DNA of 64,000 nucleotides from Actinomycetes bacterium. Its GTDB lineage: Bacteria > Actinomycetota > Acidimicrobiia > Acidimicrobiales > Palsa-688. Made by a program: the position numbers and the translations under genes. Of the stretch, positions 27,719-36,907 are shown in pieces (the stretch's first letter is position 1; every line of letters starts with the position of its first letter). The DNA lies in assembly GCA_021838445.1 (NCBI GenBank), contig JAKCDU010000011.1, positions 24,044 through 88,043 of the forward strand, in the 5' to 3' direction. The notes under the pieces are model-generated. The model had not been told where the DNA came from. It saw nothing but the letters and a program-made list of their open reading frames with translations, and made no database searches.

Positions 27719-28438
27719 GTGACTGCCGCGCCGGTCTCCGTCATCCGACGCGGTCGCGAACGGGCCCGCTTCGCACCGTGGAGGGGGGACCGGGCCACGG
27801 CGCTGCTCACCGCCGCGCCGGAGGCCCCCCTGCTCTCCGTGGAATTCGTCGGTCACTGCCTGGAGACCCTGGCCGGACAGGGGTTCCACCGGGTGCGCAC
27901 CGCGGCGCTGTCGCCGCTGGAGCAGTCCGGTTTCCTGGCCGCCGGGTTCGGCGTGGACGAAGAGCTGTGCCTTCTCGCCGTCGATCTCAACGCCGGCCTG
28001 GAGCCGCTCGGCGAAGGGGTACGGCTGGCTCCGGCCCGGCGCTGGCGACGCTCGGAAGTGCTGAAAGTGGACGCCGCGGCCTTCGACGAGTACTGGCGTT
28101 TCGACCGTCTGGCCCTCGAAGACGCCCTGCTCGCCACCCCAGAGGTGCGCTTCCGGGTGGCCGCCCCCGCGCTGGCCCGCGTGCAGGGATACGCCATCAG
28201 CGGGCGCGCCGGGCGGCGCGGATACGTACAGCGCCTGGCCGTCCATCCCGGCGCTCAGGGTCACGGCACGGGAAGGAGACTCCTGCTCGACGGCCTGTGG
28301 TGGATGGCCGCGTCGGGGGTGACCCGGGCCTACGTCAACACCCAGAGCAGCAACGGGAACGCCCTTCGTCTTTACCGGTCGGTGGGCTTCGCTGACGAGG
28401 AAGTCGGGCTGTCTGTGCTGTCGGCGGACCTCGGATGA
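27719..28438 (+). CDS. GNAT family N-acetyltransferase
   Basis: 239 residues, GTG start. The acetyl-CoA binding motif is VQRLAVHPGAQGHGTGRRLLLDGL, followed by the helix-strand GVTRAYVNTQSSNGNALRLYRSVGF, which is highly typical of GNAT. The N-terminal half is less conserved and may be a degenerate second GNAT domain. Substrate unknown. Its stop overlaps the next gene's ATG by four bases, so the two are co-translated. Confidence 0.85.
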   Translation: MTAAPVSVIRRGRERARFAPWRGDRATALLTAAPEAPLLSVEFVGHCLETLAGQGFHRVRTAALSPLEQSGFLAAGFGVDEELCLLAVDLNAGLEPLGEGVRLAPARRWRRSEVLKVDAAAFDEYWRFDRLALEDALLATPEVRFRVAAPALARVQGYAISGRAGRRGYVQRLAVHPGAQGHGTGRRLLLDGLWWMAASGVTRAYVNTQSSNGNALRLYRSVGFADEEVGLSVLSADLG

Positions 28439-30873
28439 CGAACGAGCGGGCGGGCTCGGCGCGGGAAGGATCGAACCCTTCGGTGCCGATTTCGGGGACC
28501 TCCGGGGTTGCCCCCTTTTCGGTCCTCGCCGCTCTTTCGGCTATGTCGGGTCGGGTGGCTCGGGCGGGCCGGGCGGGCCGGGTCGCCGCCAGGGTCAGCG
28601 CGGTGCTGGCTGTGCTGGCCGTGCTCGTGGGCCTCACCGCCGGGAGCCCGGCGGCAGTGGCGGGGGAGAGCTCGGCGTCCGGTGCGGCGGGCAGCGCGGG
28701 GTCGGTCTCGGCGGGCGGTGGGTCCGGTGGGTCCGGCTCGTCGTCGGTCACCCTGGTCGGCCAGAGCCCCTGGGTGGTCGGGACAGGTCCCTACAACTTC
28801 CATCTGCAGCTCCCCGGCGCCGTCCCCGGGGCCCGCCTCGAGGTTCGGATATTCGACCAGATGACCACCCGGACCGGTTTCCAGGCGGCCGCCGGCGGTC
28901 ACATCTACGACCGCTACTTCTATGACGTCGTGCTGCCGGTGAGCTCCCTTTCGGTCGACGCCCAGGGCGGCTACGACGTGGTCCTGCCGGTCAACCAGGC
29001 GGCGGCGGCCGGCAACCCCTTCCGGTCCCCCGTCTACATCACCGGGACGGGCGTCTACCCGGTGCAGTTCACCGTGTTCGACCAGAACGGCGCCAACCCC
29101 GGCTCCCCACTGGTGAGCTTCATCACCTTCGTCCAGCAGTCGGTATCGGCGGGCCAGATCACCCCCATCTCCGCGGCTCTGGTCATCCCCGTTGCCACGA
29201 CGCCGACCGTCGGGCCGGGGTCGTCCATCGGAGCGCCGAGCCCGTCGGAGGTGACGAGACTGTCCGACCTGGCCGCCGTCCTGCGTGACGATCCGTCGGT
29301 GCCGGCCACGCTCCAGGTCAGTCCGCTCACCATCGACCAGTTGGCGGCCAGCAACACCTCATCGGCCCGCCAGGCGTTGGCCGCACTCTCCACCGCCGGC
29401 CATAGCGGTAACTATGAAATTCTGCCGTCCACGTACGCCCCGGTAGCACTCGAGGACTTGTCATCGGCGGCCCTTCAGGGCGAGGTCGACCAGCAGCTGG
29501 CCGTCGGTTCGCAGACCCTTGCGGCGTCGTTCGGCACGGCGCCGGGGACCTCCACCTGGCTGGTCAACGGCCCCCTCGACGCGGCCACCTTCGCCCAACT
29601 GGTCGCCCACCACGCCACCCGGGTGATGACTCCCGAAGCCGACCTGACGGCGCTGTCCAACCCCGGACAGATCACCTTCGCCTGGCCCACCGTGTTGAGC
29701 AGCGACGGTCAGGCGGTGCAGTCGGTCGCCGCCGACTCCGGCCTGAGCGCGGACTTCACCCGCACCACTTCGCCGGTCCTGGGCGCCAACGAGCTTCTGG
29801 CCGAACTGGCCATGATCTACAGCGAAGCCCCGAATGCGGTGCCCCACCGGGGGGTGGCCATCGTGGCGCCGGCGTCGTGGAGCGCCTCCCCGGTGTTCGT
29901 CCAGACCCTGCTCGAGGGACTCCACGGCGACCCGCTGGTGACCGCCACCACCGCCACCGGGCTGTTCACCTCCATCGGCAGCCCGCAGGGCTACCGCGGC
30001 TTGGCTCACCCCCAGCAGAGCACCCCAGAGCCCTTCTTGGAGGCCAACGCCCGGACCATAGAGAGGGACCGGACGGCCATCGCCAACCTCGGGCACGTGT
30101 TCGCCGGGGAGCGGACCCTGTCCGAGAACCTCCAGAAGCGGCTCCTGCTGGCCGAGTCCCCCGATCTCACCGCCGGTCAGAGGCAGTCCATCCTGGCGGT
30201 GATCGGGCAGGCCACGGCCAAGGTCTACACCGCCGCCACCCTGCCCCCGGCCACGTCCATCACCCTCACCGCCACAAGGAGCCAGCTTCCGGTGACGGTC
30301 CTGACCCAGGCCAGCAGCCACCCCTACATCGAGGTGGTGATGCAGAGCCCACACCTGGCCTTCCGACCGTTTCAGCCGCCCAACGGGACTTGCGGGGTGA
30401 TCAATGAGAGCACCGAAGTCTGCACTTTGACCCTCATGAGCCAGAACACCACGTTGAAGGTGCCCGTCGAGACCCGCTCATCGGGGGTGTTTCCGCTGTA
30501 TGTATCGCTGCTGCCGCCGGGTACCCCCTACAACAGCAGCGACAACCTGCTCGTCACCCGCAAGGACACCATCCGCAGCACCGCCGTGTCGGGGGTGGCG
30601 CTGATCCTCATCGGCGTGGCCGGCCTGGCCCTGATCTTCTGGTGGGGCCGGGACCTGCGTCGGGGACGGCGTCCCAAGGGGATGGTCCCCGCCCCCGAGG
30701 CGGCCGACGCCGATGACGTGGTCACCGCCGGCGATCCCCTCCTCGACGCCTTCTTCGATCTGCCCCCACCTGGCGCCGAAACGCGAGCCATGTCACCATC
30801 GCCGATCCCCGGCGGTCCAAGCCCTACCACCCACCTGAACGGCCGCGGTCGCGGCCGGGAGACGAGGAGATAA
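28435..30873 (+). CDS. DUF6049 exported membrane-anchored protein
   Basis: 812 residues. A hydrophobic export segment lies near residues 55-75 (AVLAVLAVLVGLTAG), followed by a large extracellular region, and a C-terminal helix STAVSGVALILIGVAGLALIFWW with a basic cytoplasmic tail. This is the layout of Rv3909, which also follows the CCA enzyme in mycobacteria. Function unknown; cell-envelope role suspected from context. The start overlaps the GNAT stop; the first 40 residues may be an unusually long leader. Confidence 0.8.
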   Translation: MTNERAGSAREGSNPSVPISGTSGVAPFSVLAALSAMSGRVARAGRAGRVAARVSAVLAVLAVLVGLTAGSPAAVAGESSASGAAGSAGSVSAGGGSGGSGSSSVTLVGQSPWVVGTGPYNFHLQLPGAVPGARLEVRIFDQMTTRTGFQAAAGGHIYDRYFYDVVLPVSSLSVDAQGGYDVVLPVNQAAAAGNPFRSPVYITGTGVYPVQFTVFDQNGANPGSPLVSFITFVQQSVSAGQITPISAALVIPVATTPTVGPGSSIGAPSPSEVTRLSDLAAVLRDDPSVPATLQVSPLTIDQLAASNTSSARQALAALSTAGHSGNYEILPSTYAPVALEDLSSAALQGEVDQQLAVGSQTLAASFGTAPGTSTWLVNGPLDAATFAQLVAHHATRVMTPEADLTALSNPGQITFAWPTVLSSDGQAVQSVAADSGLSADFTRTTSPVLGANELLAELAMIYSEAPNAVPHRGVAIVAPASWSASPVFVQTLLEGLHGDPLVTATTATGLFTSIGSPQGYRGLAHPQQSTPEPFLEANARTIERDRTAIANLGHVFAGERTLSENLQKRLLLAESPDLTAGQRQSILAVIGQATAKVYTAATLPPATSITLTATRSQLPVTVLTQASSHPYIEVVMQSPHLAFRPFQPPNGTCGVINESTEVCTLTLMSQNTTLKVPVETRSSGVFPLYVSLLPPGTPYNSSDNLLVTRKDTIRSTAVSGVALILIGVAGLALIFWWGRDLRRGRRPKGMVPAPEAADADDVVTAGDPLLDAFFDLPPPGAETRAMSPSPIPGGPSPTTHLNGRGRGRETRR

Positions 30874-31716
30874 GTGTCAGGCATCCGTGTAGTGACCGAC
30901 AGTGCCTGCGACCTGTTGGACCAGACCCTCACCGAGCTTCACATCGGCCTGGTCCCGTTGCGCATCAGGTTCGGTGACGAGGAGCTGATCGACCGGGACG
31001 AGCTGTCGACCAAGCAGTTCTGGGCCCGCTGCGCCGACAGCCCCGTCCTGCCCGCCACCGCCGCCCCCTCCCCCGGCCAGTTCCAGGCCGCCTTCGAGGC
31101 CATGGCCGACGACGGGGCCGACGGGGTCGTCTGCGTCAATCTCTCGTCGAAGATGTCGGCCACCATCGAGTCGGCCCGCCAGGCGGCCCGGGCCATGGAG
31201 GGACGTTTCCCGGTGCGGGTGGTGGACTCCCGGTCGGTCACCCTCGGTCTCGGTCTGGTCGTCACCGAGGCGGCTGGTGCGGCGGCGGCCGGCGCTTCCC
31301 TCGACGAGGTGGAGGCGGTCGCCGAACGGGCCGCCGGGCGCATGAAGCTGTACGGGGCCATCGACACCCTGGAGAACCTGAAGAAGGGCGGGCGGATCGG
31401 AGGGGCGAGGGCGCTGCTCGGTTCGATGTTGTCCATCAAGCCGGTGATCGAGGTGCGTGACGGGGTGGTCGAGGAGGAGTCCAAGCAGCGGACCCGCAGC
31501 CGCTCACTGCGCTACCTGGCCGATAAGGCCAGGGCCGCCGGCCCGGTGTCGCGTTTGGCGGTGTTCTCGGCCGACGCCCCCGACCTCGGCGAGTTCCTGA
31601 CCCTTCTCGAAGGGGTGGAGCCCACGGAGGGCTCGACGCTGTTCGGCGACGTCGGGCCGGTGATCGGGACCCACGCCGGGCGGGGCGCCATCGGGGTGGC
31701 CTGGATACCGGTGTGA
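30874..31716 (+). CDS. DegV family protein (fatty-acid binding)
   Basis: 280 residues, GTG start immediately after the preceding stop, with GAGGAG upstream. Family motifs: VVTDSACDLL at the N terminus, PATAAPSPGQFQAAF, VNLSSKMSATIESARQAA, VVDSRSVTLGLG, and LENLKKGGRIGGARALLGSMLSIKP. DegV/FakB proteins bind fatty acids and, with FakA, phosphorylate exogenous fatty acids. No FakA is in this window. Ends GTHAGRGAIGVAW, as in the family. Confidence 0.92.
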   Translation: MSGIRVVTDSACDLLDQTLTELHIGLVPLRIRFGDEELIDRDELSTKQFWARCADSPVLPATAAPSPGQFQAAFEAMADDGADGVVCVNLSSKMSATIESARQAARAMEGRFPVRVVDSRSVTLGLGLVVTEAAGAAAAGASLDEVEAVAERAAGRMKLYGAIDTLENLKKGGRIGGARALLGSMLSIKPVIEVRDGVVEEESKQRTRSRSLRYLADKARAAGPVSRLAVFSADAPDLGEFLTLLEGVEPTEGSTLFGDVGPVIGTHAGRGAIGVAWIPV

Positions 31717-31768
31717 CACCCGCCTGAGAGCCACGCGATGAGGATGGGGCGTCCCACAGGGGTAGCCT

Positions 31769-33949
31769 TTGGACAACGTGGCCGGGTTTGACCAAACCAT
31801 CCAGCCGCCGGGTGTCGGACGGATCCTGGCCGGTAGGTACCGTCTCGTGGCGCCCATCGCCCGCGGTGGTATGGCGGAGGTGTGGGAGGCCCATGACGAG
31901 GTCCTCTCGCGCCCGGTGGCGGTCAAGATCCTGCAGTCCCACCTGGCTGTCGACGGGGTATTCCTGGAGCGCTTCCGACGCGAGGCGGTGACCGCCGCCC
32001 GCTTGGCCCATCCGGGCATCGTCTCAACCTTCGACACCGGCGCCGACGCGGGGACGGCGTTCATCGTGATGGAGTTGGTGCGGGGGCGCAACCTCCGCCA
32101 GTGGCTCGACTCATTCGGCCGGATGGAGCCTTGGCAGGCCGTGGCCGTGGGCCGCCAGGTCGCCGACGCCCTCTCCTACGCCCACCAGGCGGGGCTGGTA
32201 CACCGCGACATCAAGCCGGCCAACATCCTCCTCGTCGAGGACGAGTGGGGCGGCATGCGGGTCAAGGTCACCGACTTCGGTATCGCCAAGGCCGGTATGG
32301 AAGCGGGGGCCGATCTCACCCGCACCGGTATGGTGCTCGGCACCCCCAAGTACCTGAGCCCGGAACAGATCCGCGGCGCCGACCCCGACGCTCGGGCCGA
32401 CCTGTACTCGCTCGGGGTGGTCATGTACGAGATGCTGGTCGGCTCCCCTCCCTACGTGGGCGAGACCGACATGGCCACCGCTCTGGCCCACCTGGGCGAC
32501 AAGGTACCCAAGCCGTCGGCGTCGGTGCGCGGCATCCCGAGCGGCCTGGACCGGGTGGTCTGCGACCTTCTGGCCAAAAGCCCCGACCGGCGGGTCTCCT
32601 CGGGGATGGAGTTGCGCCGCCGCCTCGACGGGCTGGGTCCCCTCGGCCCTCCCGGTGGTGGCCGGACCGGCGCCAAATCGGCGCGCCGGCGCAGTGAGGG
32701 CCGACTGCGGGGTCCTGTCCCTTATCCGGCCGGCCCGGTTCCCCCCGCCGGGTCGCCGCCCGATGGCCCTCCGCCCGGGAGCCCGGCACCGTTCCGGGCG
32801 CCCACCGGGGAACCCGTCATTCCTCGACTCGGCACCCCCGGCGCCTGGCCCACCTCCGGCCGCGAGGTCCCCCCCGGGACCCGCCCGGGGGCCCGCGAGA
32901 TCGACCTCACCGCCACCGCAGCCCTGCCCGGCCTGATCCTCCGGCCCGGGGCCAGTGAGCCGACCACCGCCCTGGCCGGCCCCGAGCCGGCGGGCACCGC
33001 CCAACCCCATGTGTTCGCCGCCGTGCCGCCCCCCCCACCACCGCCCGGGCGGCCGGGGTGGAGCGGACCGACCTCGTCGGGTAGCGCCGGCACCGATCCC
33101 ACCGGCGTCGATGTCACCTCCTTCGATGTCACCTCCTTCGATGTCACCACGGTCGGGCTCGCCGCAGCCGGATCCACCACCCTCGTCGGCCCCTCCCCCC
33201 GGGTCGGGACCGACCCCACAATCGGGCCTGTCCCGGGGGGATCGGTCCCGCTGGGCGGCGCCGCCGGCGGCGCGGTTCCGGTCGGGGCGGCCGCCCCGTC
33301 GATCGCGGCCCCGACCGGCGATGGCTCGACCGACCAGTTCGGCGTGACCGCCCCGGCCCCGGCCCGCCCGGCCCGGCGAGCCGAGCGCAACGTGGGGTTG
33401 GTGGTCCTCGGCCTGGTGGCGCTCGGAGCCATCATCGCCGCCGGGCTGGTCCTGGCCCGCGGAAGCCAACATCACGCCGGCACCGCCGGGACGGGCAGCG
33501 CGCTGCCCGGCTCCTCTGTGCGGGTGACCGCGGCGTCGGTCTATCTCCCGGTCCTGCACCACACCCTGGACAACTCCGCCCAGGCCGGCCTGGCCATCGA
33601 CGGCAACCCGGCCACCGCGTGGTCGACCGACCAGTACCGCACCAGGGCCTTCGGCAACCTGTACCCCGGTATCGGTCTGGTCGTCCACCTGTCGGGATCG
33701 GCGGCTCTGCACTCGCTGCAGGTCACCTCACCCACATCCGGGTGGTCGGCTTCGGTGTACGTGTCGGCGACCGACGTACCCACCGGCCAGCCGGTGAGCT
33801 CCTGGGGGACACCCGCCGACTCCCACAGCTCCATCCAGGGCAACGCCACCTTCGACCTGAATGGTCGCACCGGCCGCTACATCCTGGTGTGGATCACCTA
33901 CCTGGGCACCGACCGCACCGCCCAGATCGCCGAGCTGAAAGTCAGCTGA
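31769..33949 (+). CDS. Transmembrane Ser/Thr protein kinase with extracellular discoidin-like domain
   Basis: 726 residues, TTG start with AGGGG upstream. The kinase domain (about 20-290) has all key residues: Lys in RPVAVKIL near 53, HRDIKPANIL near 146, DFGIAK near 170. A long Pro/Ala/Gly-rich linker (about 300-540) includes a 15-base tandem repeat. A transmembrane helix VGLVVLGLVALGAIIAAGLV lies near 545-565. The extracellular part (about 585-726) begins ASVYLPVLHHTLDNSAQAGLAIDGNPATAWSTDQY (shown here for the first 20 residues only in motif form: DGNPATAWSTD), a coagulation-factor-5/8 type C-like fold. The same linker-TM-discoidin tail ends mycobacterial MviN (Rv3910), but here without the MurJ part and with an intact kinase. 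Confidence 0.88.
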   Translation: MDNVAGFDQTIQPPGVGRILAGRYRLVAPIARGGMAEVWEAHDEVLSRPVAVKILQSHLAVDGVFLERFRREAVTAARLAHPGIVSTFDTGADAGTAFIVMELVRGRNLRQWLDSFGRMEPWQAVAVGRQVADALSYAHQAGLVHRDIKPANILLVEDEWGGMRVKVTDFGIAKAGMEAGADLTRTGMVLGTPKYLSPEQIRGADPDARADLYSLGVVMYEMLVGSPPYVGETDMATALAHLGDKVPKPSASVRGIPSGLDRVVCDLLAKSPDRRVSSGMELRRRLDGLGPLGPPGGGRTGAKSARRRSEGRLRGPVPYPAGPVPPAGSPPDGPPPGSPAPFRAPTGEPVIPRLGTPGAWPTSGREVPPGTRPGAREIDLTATAALPGLILRPGASEPTTALAGPEPAGTAQPHVFAAVPPPPPPPGRPGWSGPTSSGSAGTDPTGVDVTSFDVTSFDVTTVGLAAAGSTTLVGPSPRVGTDPTIGPVPGGSVPLGGAAGGAVPVGAAAPSIAAPTGDGSTDQFGVTAPAPARPARRAERNVGLVVLGLVALGAIIAAGLVLARGSQHHAGTAGTGSALPGSSVRVTAASVYLPVLHHTLDNSAQAGLAIDGNPATAWSTDQYRTRAFGNLYPGIGLVVHLSGSAALHSLQVTSPTSGWSASVYVSATDVPTGQPVSSWGTPADSHSSIQGNATFDLNGRTGRYILVWITYLGTDRTAQIAELKVS
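33108..33149. repeat. 15-bp tandem repeat in the kinase linker
   Basis: Units at 33108-33122 and 33123-33137 are identical, and a third at 33138 is partial. They encode repeated FDVTS. In frame. Confidence 0.9.
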
Positions 33950-34094
33950 CCGGCCCCCGCCCTGTCGACGAGGCGAGGACGAGGGCCACCGCGGGCCCCG
34001 ACCCGTGTCGGCCTTCCCGGCTCGCCGACGAGGGCAGCGTCCCCCCCGCCGCTACCCTAGGAGCGGGAGGTCACCAGCTGGGTAGGCTCTGCCC

Positions 34095-34421
34095 ATGACA
34101 TCTCCGTCGCCGGGTCCGTCGGGAAGTGACTGGCCGGCCGAAGTCGCTGCCCGGATCGACTCGTTGGTGGGCACCGTCAGGGACAAGACCACCGTGCCGG
34201 CCACCACAGCCGCCCGGGGGGTGGTCTACGGGCTGATCGCCGGGGTGCTCGGGGCGGCTATCGGCATCCTCATGGTGGTGGCCGTGGTCCGACTCCTCGA
34301 CGTGTACCTGCCCTTCCAGCCCCGCGGCCGGCGGGTCTGGGTGGTCGACGCGGGGGCCTCGGCAATATTCCTGGGTCTCGGGGCGTTTCTCTGGCGCAGG
34401 AGGCGTCCTCGCGCCAACTGA
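34095..34421 (+). CDS. Small two-helix membrane protein
   Basis: 108 residues, ATG start. Two hydrophobic helices: GVVYGLIAGVLGAAIGILMVVAVVRLL (about 42-68) and AGASAIFLGLGAFLW (about 86-100), with a basic C-terminal end (RRRRPRAN). It resembles small holin/phage-like or DUF-type membrane proteins but I do not recognise the family. It lies 31 bases before trxB, so it may be co-transcribed. Confidence 0.7.
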   Translation: MTSPSPGPSGSDWPAEVAARIDSLVGTVRDKTTVPATTAARGVVYGLIAGVLGAAIGILMVVAVVRLLDVYLPFQPRGRRVWVVDAGASAIFLGLGAFLWRRRRPRAN

Positions 34422-34451
34422 AACGACCAGACAAGGGATGGGCAAGAAACC

Positions 34452-35423
34452 ATGAGTGAAGACGGTGTTCGGGACATATTGATAATCGGGTCCGGACCGT
34501 CGGGTCTGACCGCGGCCATCTACACGGCCCGCGCCAACCTGGCGCCGCTGGTCATCGAGGGCCAGCCGTCGTCGACGAGCGACCAGCCCGGCGGCCAGTT
34601 GATGCTGACCACCGACATCGAGAACTTCCCCGGATTCATCGAGGGGCTGGCCGGGCCGGAGCTGATGGGCAACATGAGAGCCCAGGCCGCCCGCTTCGGC
34701 GCCGAGTTCCTCACCACCAAGGTCGACCGGGTCGACTTCAGCTCCTCGCCGTTGAAGGTCTGGGCGCCCGATCCCTCCACCGGGGAGCCGGTGGAGCACC
34801 GGGCCCGGGCGGTGATCGTCTCTACCGGGGCCCGCAGCTTGATGCTGGGCCTCCCCGCTGAGGAGCGCCTGCTCAGCCGGGGTGTATCCACCTGCGCCAC
34901 TTGCGACGGCTTCTTCTTCAGGGGCCAGGACATCGCCGTCATCGGCGGCGGGGACTCCGCCCTCGAGGAGGCCATGTTCCTGACCAAGTTCGGCGAGACG
35001 GTCACCGTGATCCACCGCCGCAAGGAGTTGAGGGCCAGCAAGATCATGCAGGACCGGGCCTTCAAGAACCCCAAGATCAAGTTCGTGTGGGACAGCACGG
35101 TCACCGACATCATCGGCGACACCAAGGTGGAGGCCCTGCAGCTGCGCAACCTGGTGACCGGCGAGGAGTCACGCCTGGCGGTGAGCGGCGTGTTCGTCGC
35201 CATCGGCCACGTGCCCAACACCTCGCTGTTCGAGGGTTGGCTGGACATGGACGCCAACGGCTACCTGGTCACTGCCCTCGGCTCGACGGCCACCAACGTG
35301 GAGGGCGTCTTCGCCGCCGGCGACGTCCAGGACCACACCTACCGCCAGGCCATCACGGCGGCGGGCAGCGGCTGCATGGCGGCCATCGACGCCGAACGCT
35401 GGCTGGAGGCCTTGGCCAGCTGA
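34452..35423 (+). CDS. trxB: Thioredoxin reductase
   Basis: 323 residues. It transfers electrons from NADPH through FAD to thioredoxin. FAD-binding IIGSGPSGLTAAIYTARAN, NADPH-binding VIGGGDSALEEAMFL, the redox pair CATC near 147-150 in STCATCDGFFF, and the C-terminal FAD motif GVFAAGDVQDHTYRQA. It is followed by trxA, as in mycobacteria (Rv3913-Rv3914). Confidence 0.97.
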   Translation: MSEDGVRDILIIGSGPSGLTAAIYTARANLAPLVIEGQPSSTSDQPGGQLMLTTDIENFPGFIEGLAGPELMGNMRAQAARFGAEFLTTKVDRVDFSSSPLKVWAPDPSTGEPVEHRARAVIVSTGARSLMLGLPAEERLLSRGVSTCATCDGFFFRGQDIAVIGGGDSALEEAMFLTKFGETVTVIHRRKELRASKIMQDRAFKNPKIKFVWDSTVTDIIGDTKVEALQLRNLVTGEESRLAVSGVFVAIGHVPNTSLFEGWLDMDANGYLVTALGSTATNVEGVFAAGDVQDHTYRQAITAAGSGCMAAIDAERWLEALAS

Positions 35424-35548
35424 TCCAGTCGTTCCCGCTCCCCGGCGTCGTCGAGGCCGAGCTGGGGAATGGGCCGTGGGTGGGCGGTGTTCTTATGCAC
35501 AGGCCCCGGGATGGTCCCACGGGTCGAAGCGAATCTAGAAAAAAGGCG

Positions 35549-35878
35549 ATGCCAGTGGCGCAAGAGTTGACTCTCACCGATCAGACCTTCGATGAGGAGA
35601 TCCAAGCGGCCAGCGAGCCGGTCCTGGTGGATTTCTGGGCGGAATGGTGCGGCCCGTGCAAGATGGTAGCCCCCATCCTCGACGAGATCGCAGACGAGCA
35701 GGCCGGCAAGTTGAAGCTCGGCAAGATCAACATCGACGACAACCTCGAGCTGGCTCGGCGGTTCGACGTGATGAGTATCCCCACCATGATCCTCTTCAAG
35801 GACGGGGAACCGCAGCTCCGCATCGTTGGAGCCAAGGGCAAGGGCCAGCTGCTCCAAGAGCTTCACCCTTACCTCTAG
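35549..35878 (+). CDS. trxA: Thioredoxin
   Basis: 109 residues. ATG 35549 is preceded by an AAAAGGCG ribosome-binding site; a GTG six bases later is an alternative. The active site is WAEWCGPCKM near residues 30-38, followed by the cis-Pro segment SIPTMILFKDG. It is the reduced-thiol partner of TrxB, encoded 125 bases upstream. Confidence 0.97.
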   Translation: MPVAQELTLTDQTFDEEIQAASEPVLVDFWAEWCGPCKMVAPILDEIADEQAGKLKLGKINIDDNLELARRFDVMSIPTMILFKDGEPQLRIVGAKGKGQLLQELHPYL

Positions 35879-35886
35879 TCGGCGAT

Positions 35887-35915
35887 ATCCACAGGTTTAG
35901 ACACAGTCTGTGGAT
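35887..35915. other. Inverted pair of DnaA-box-like sequences between trxA and parB
   Basis: ATCCACAG (35887-35894) and CTGTGGAT (35908-35915) form a perfect 8-bp inverted repeat with a 13-base spacer; each is close to TTATCCACA in one orientation. It lies between convergent trxA and parB, before the terminator. Function unknown. Confidence 0.5.
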
Positions 35916-35925
35916 GAGATAGACC

Positions 35926-35960
35926 CGAAGGACCCTTAGCTATTGCTTAAGGGTCCTTCG
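35926..35960. terminator. Bidirectional intrinsic terminator between trxA and parB
   Basis: CGAAGGACCCTTA and TAAGGGTCCTTCG pair over 13 bases with a short loop, followed by TATTTGT. It lies between convergent genes and suits both. Confidence 0.85.
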
Positions 35961-36028
35961 TATTTGTGCGGAGATTTCTCGTATTCCCCGCCGGCTCGGT
36001 GGGTCCCGGCGCCGTTGGGGTGAGGCGC

Positions 36029-36907
36029 TCAGTCCTCGGGAGTCGGGTCGGTCATGGCCCGGTAGATCCGCTCCAGGTCCTCGAGTGAGGCGAACTCTAT
36101 GGTCACCTTGCCCCGCTTGTTGCCCACCTCCACCTTCACCCGGGTGTCGAGATGGGAGGACAGCAGATCCTCCAGCTCCAGGATGCCGGGCGGCCGCAGT
36201 TTGGATTGGCGGACTGCTCGCTCGGTGGGGGCCCCACCGAGCGAGTTGCGGTCCTTGATGGCATCCTCGACCGCCCTGACCGACATCTGCTCGGCCACGG
36301 CCCGGCGGGCCAACGACTCCTGGAAGGCCCGGTCAGGGGTGCCGAGCAGGGCTCGGGCGTGCCCGGCGCTCAACTGGCCTTCACTGACCAGCTTCTGCAC
36401 CCCGGGCGGCAACTGGAACAAGCGCAGGGTGTTGGTGATCGACGCCCGGCTGCGACCCACGCGGGCCGACAGCTGCTCGTGGGTCAGACCGAAATCCTCG
36501 ATCAGCTGCTGGTAGGCCCCCGCCTCCTCCAGGGGGTTGAGATCCTGGCGGTGCAGGTTCTCGATCAGGGCCTGCTCCACCCGCCCGAGGTCCGACACGC
36601 TACGCACGATGGCGGGGATGCTCTGCAGACCGGCCCGCTTGGCCGCCCGCCAGCGACGCTCACCGGCTACCAACTCATAGCGGCCATCAGCGATCTCACG
36701 GACCAGGACCGGCTGGAGGATACCGACCTCCCTTATGGAGGCCGAAAGGGAGGCCAGGGATTCCTCGTCGAAGGTGGCCCGAGGCTGGTGTTGGTTGGGC
36801 TCTATGACCGACACCGGCACGTCCAGGAGGGCCGAGGTACGGTCCCCCATCACCTCGGTGGGTATGAGGGCGCCGAGACCCTTACCTAACCCGCTGCGGC
36901 GCGCCAC
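36029..36907 (-). CDS. parB: Chromosome partitioning protein ParB
   Basis: 292 residues, GTG start. The N terminus RRSGLGKGLGALIP, the CTPase/ParB box region GERRWRAAKRAGLQSIPAIV and ENLHRQDLNPLEEAGAY, and the HTH VGRSRASITNTLRLF are characteristic. ParB binds parS near oriC, spreads as a CTP-dependent clamp, and works with ParA. Its start overlaps the parA end by 26 bases, so translation is coupled. Confidence 0.97.
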   Translation of the reverse strand: MARRSGLGKGLGALIPTEVMGDRTSALLDVPVSVIEPNQHQPRATFDEESLASLSASIREVGILQPVLVREIADGRYELVAGERRWRAAKRAGLQSIPAIVRSVSDLGRVEQALIENLHRQDLNPLEEAGAYQQLIEDFGLTHEQLSARVGRSRASITNTLRLFQLPPGVQKLVSEGQLSAGHARALLGTPDRAFQESLARRAVAEQMSVRAVEDAIKDRNSLGGAPTERAVRQSKLRPPGILELEDLLSSHLDTRVKVEVGNKRGKVTIEFASLEDLERIYRAMTDPTPED

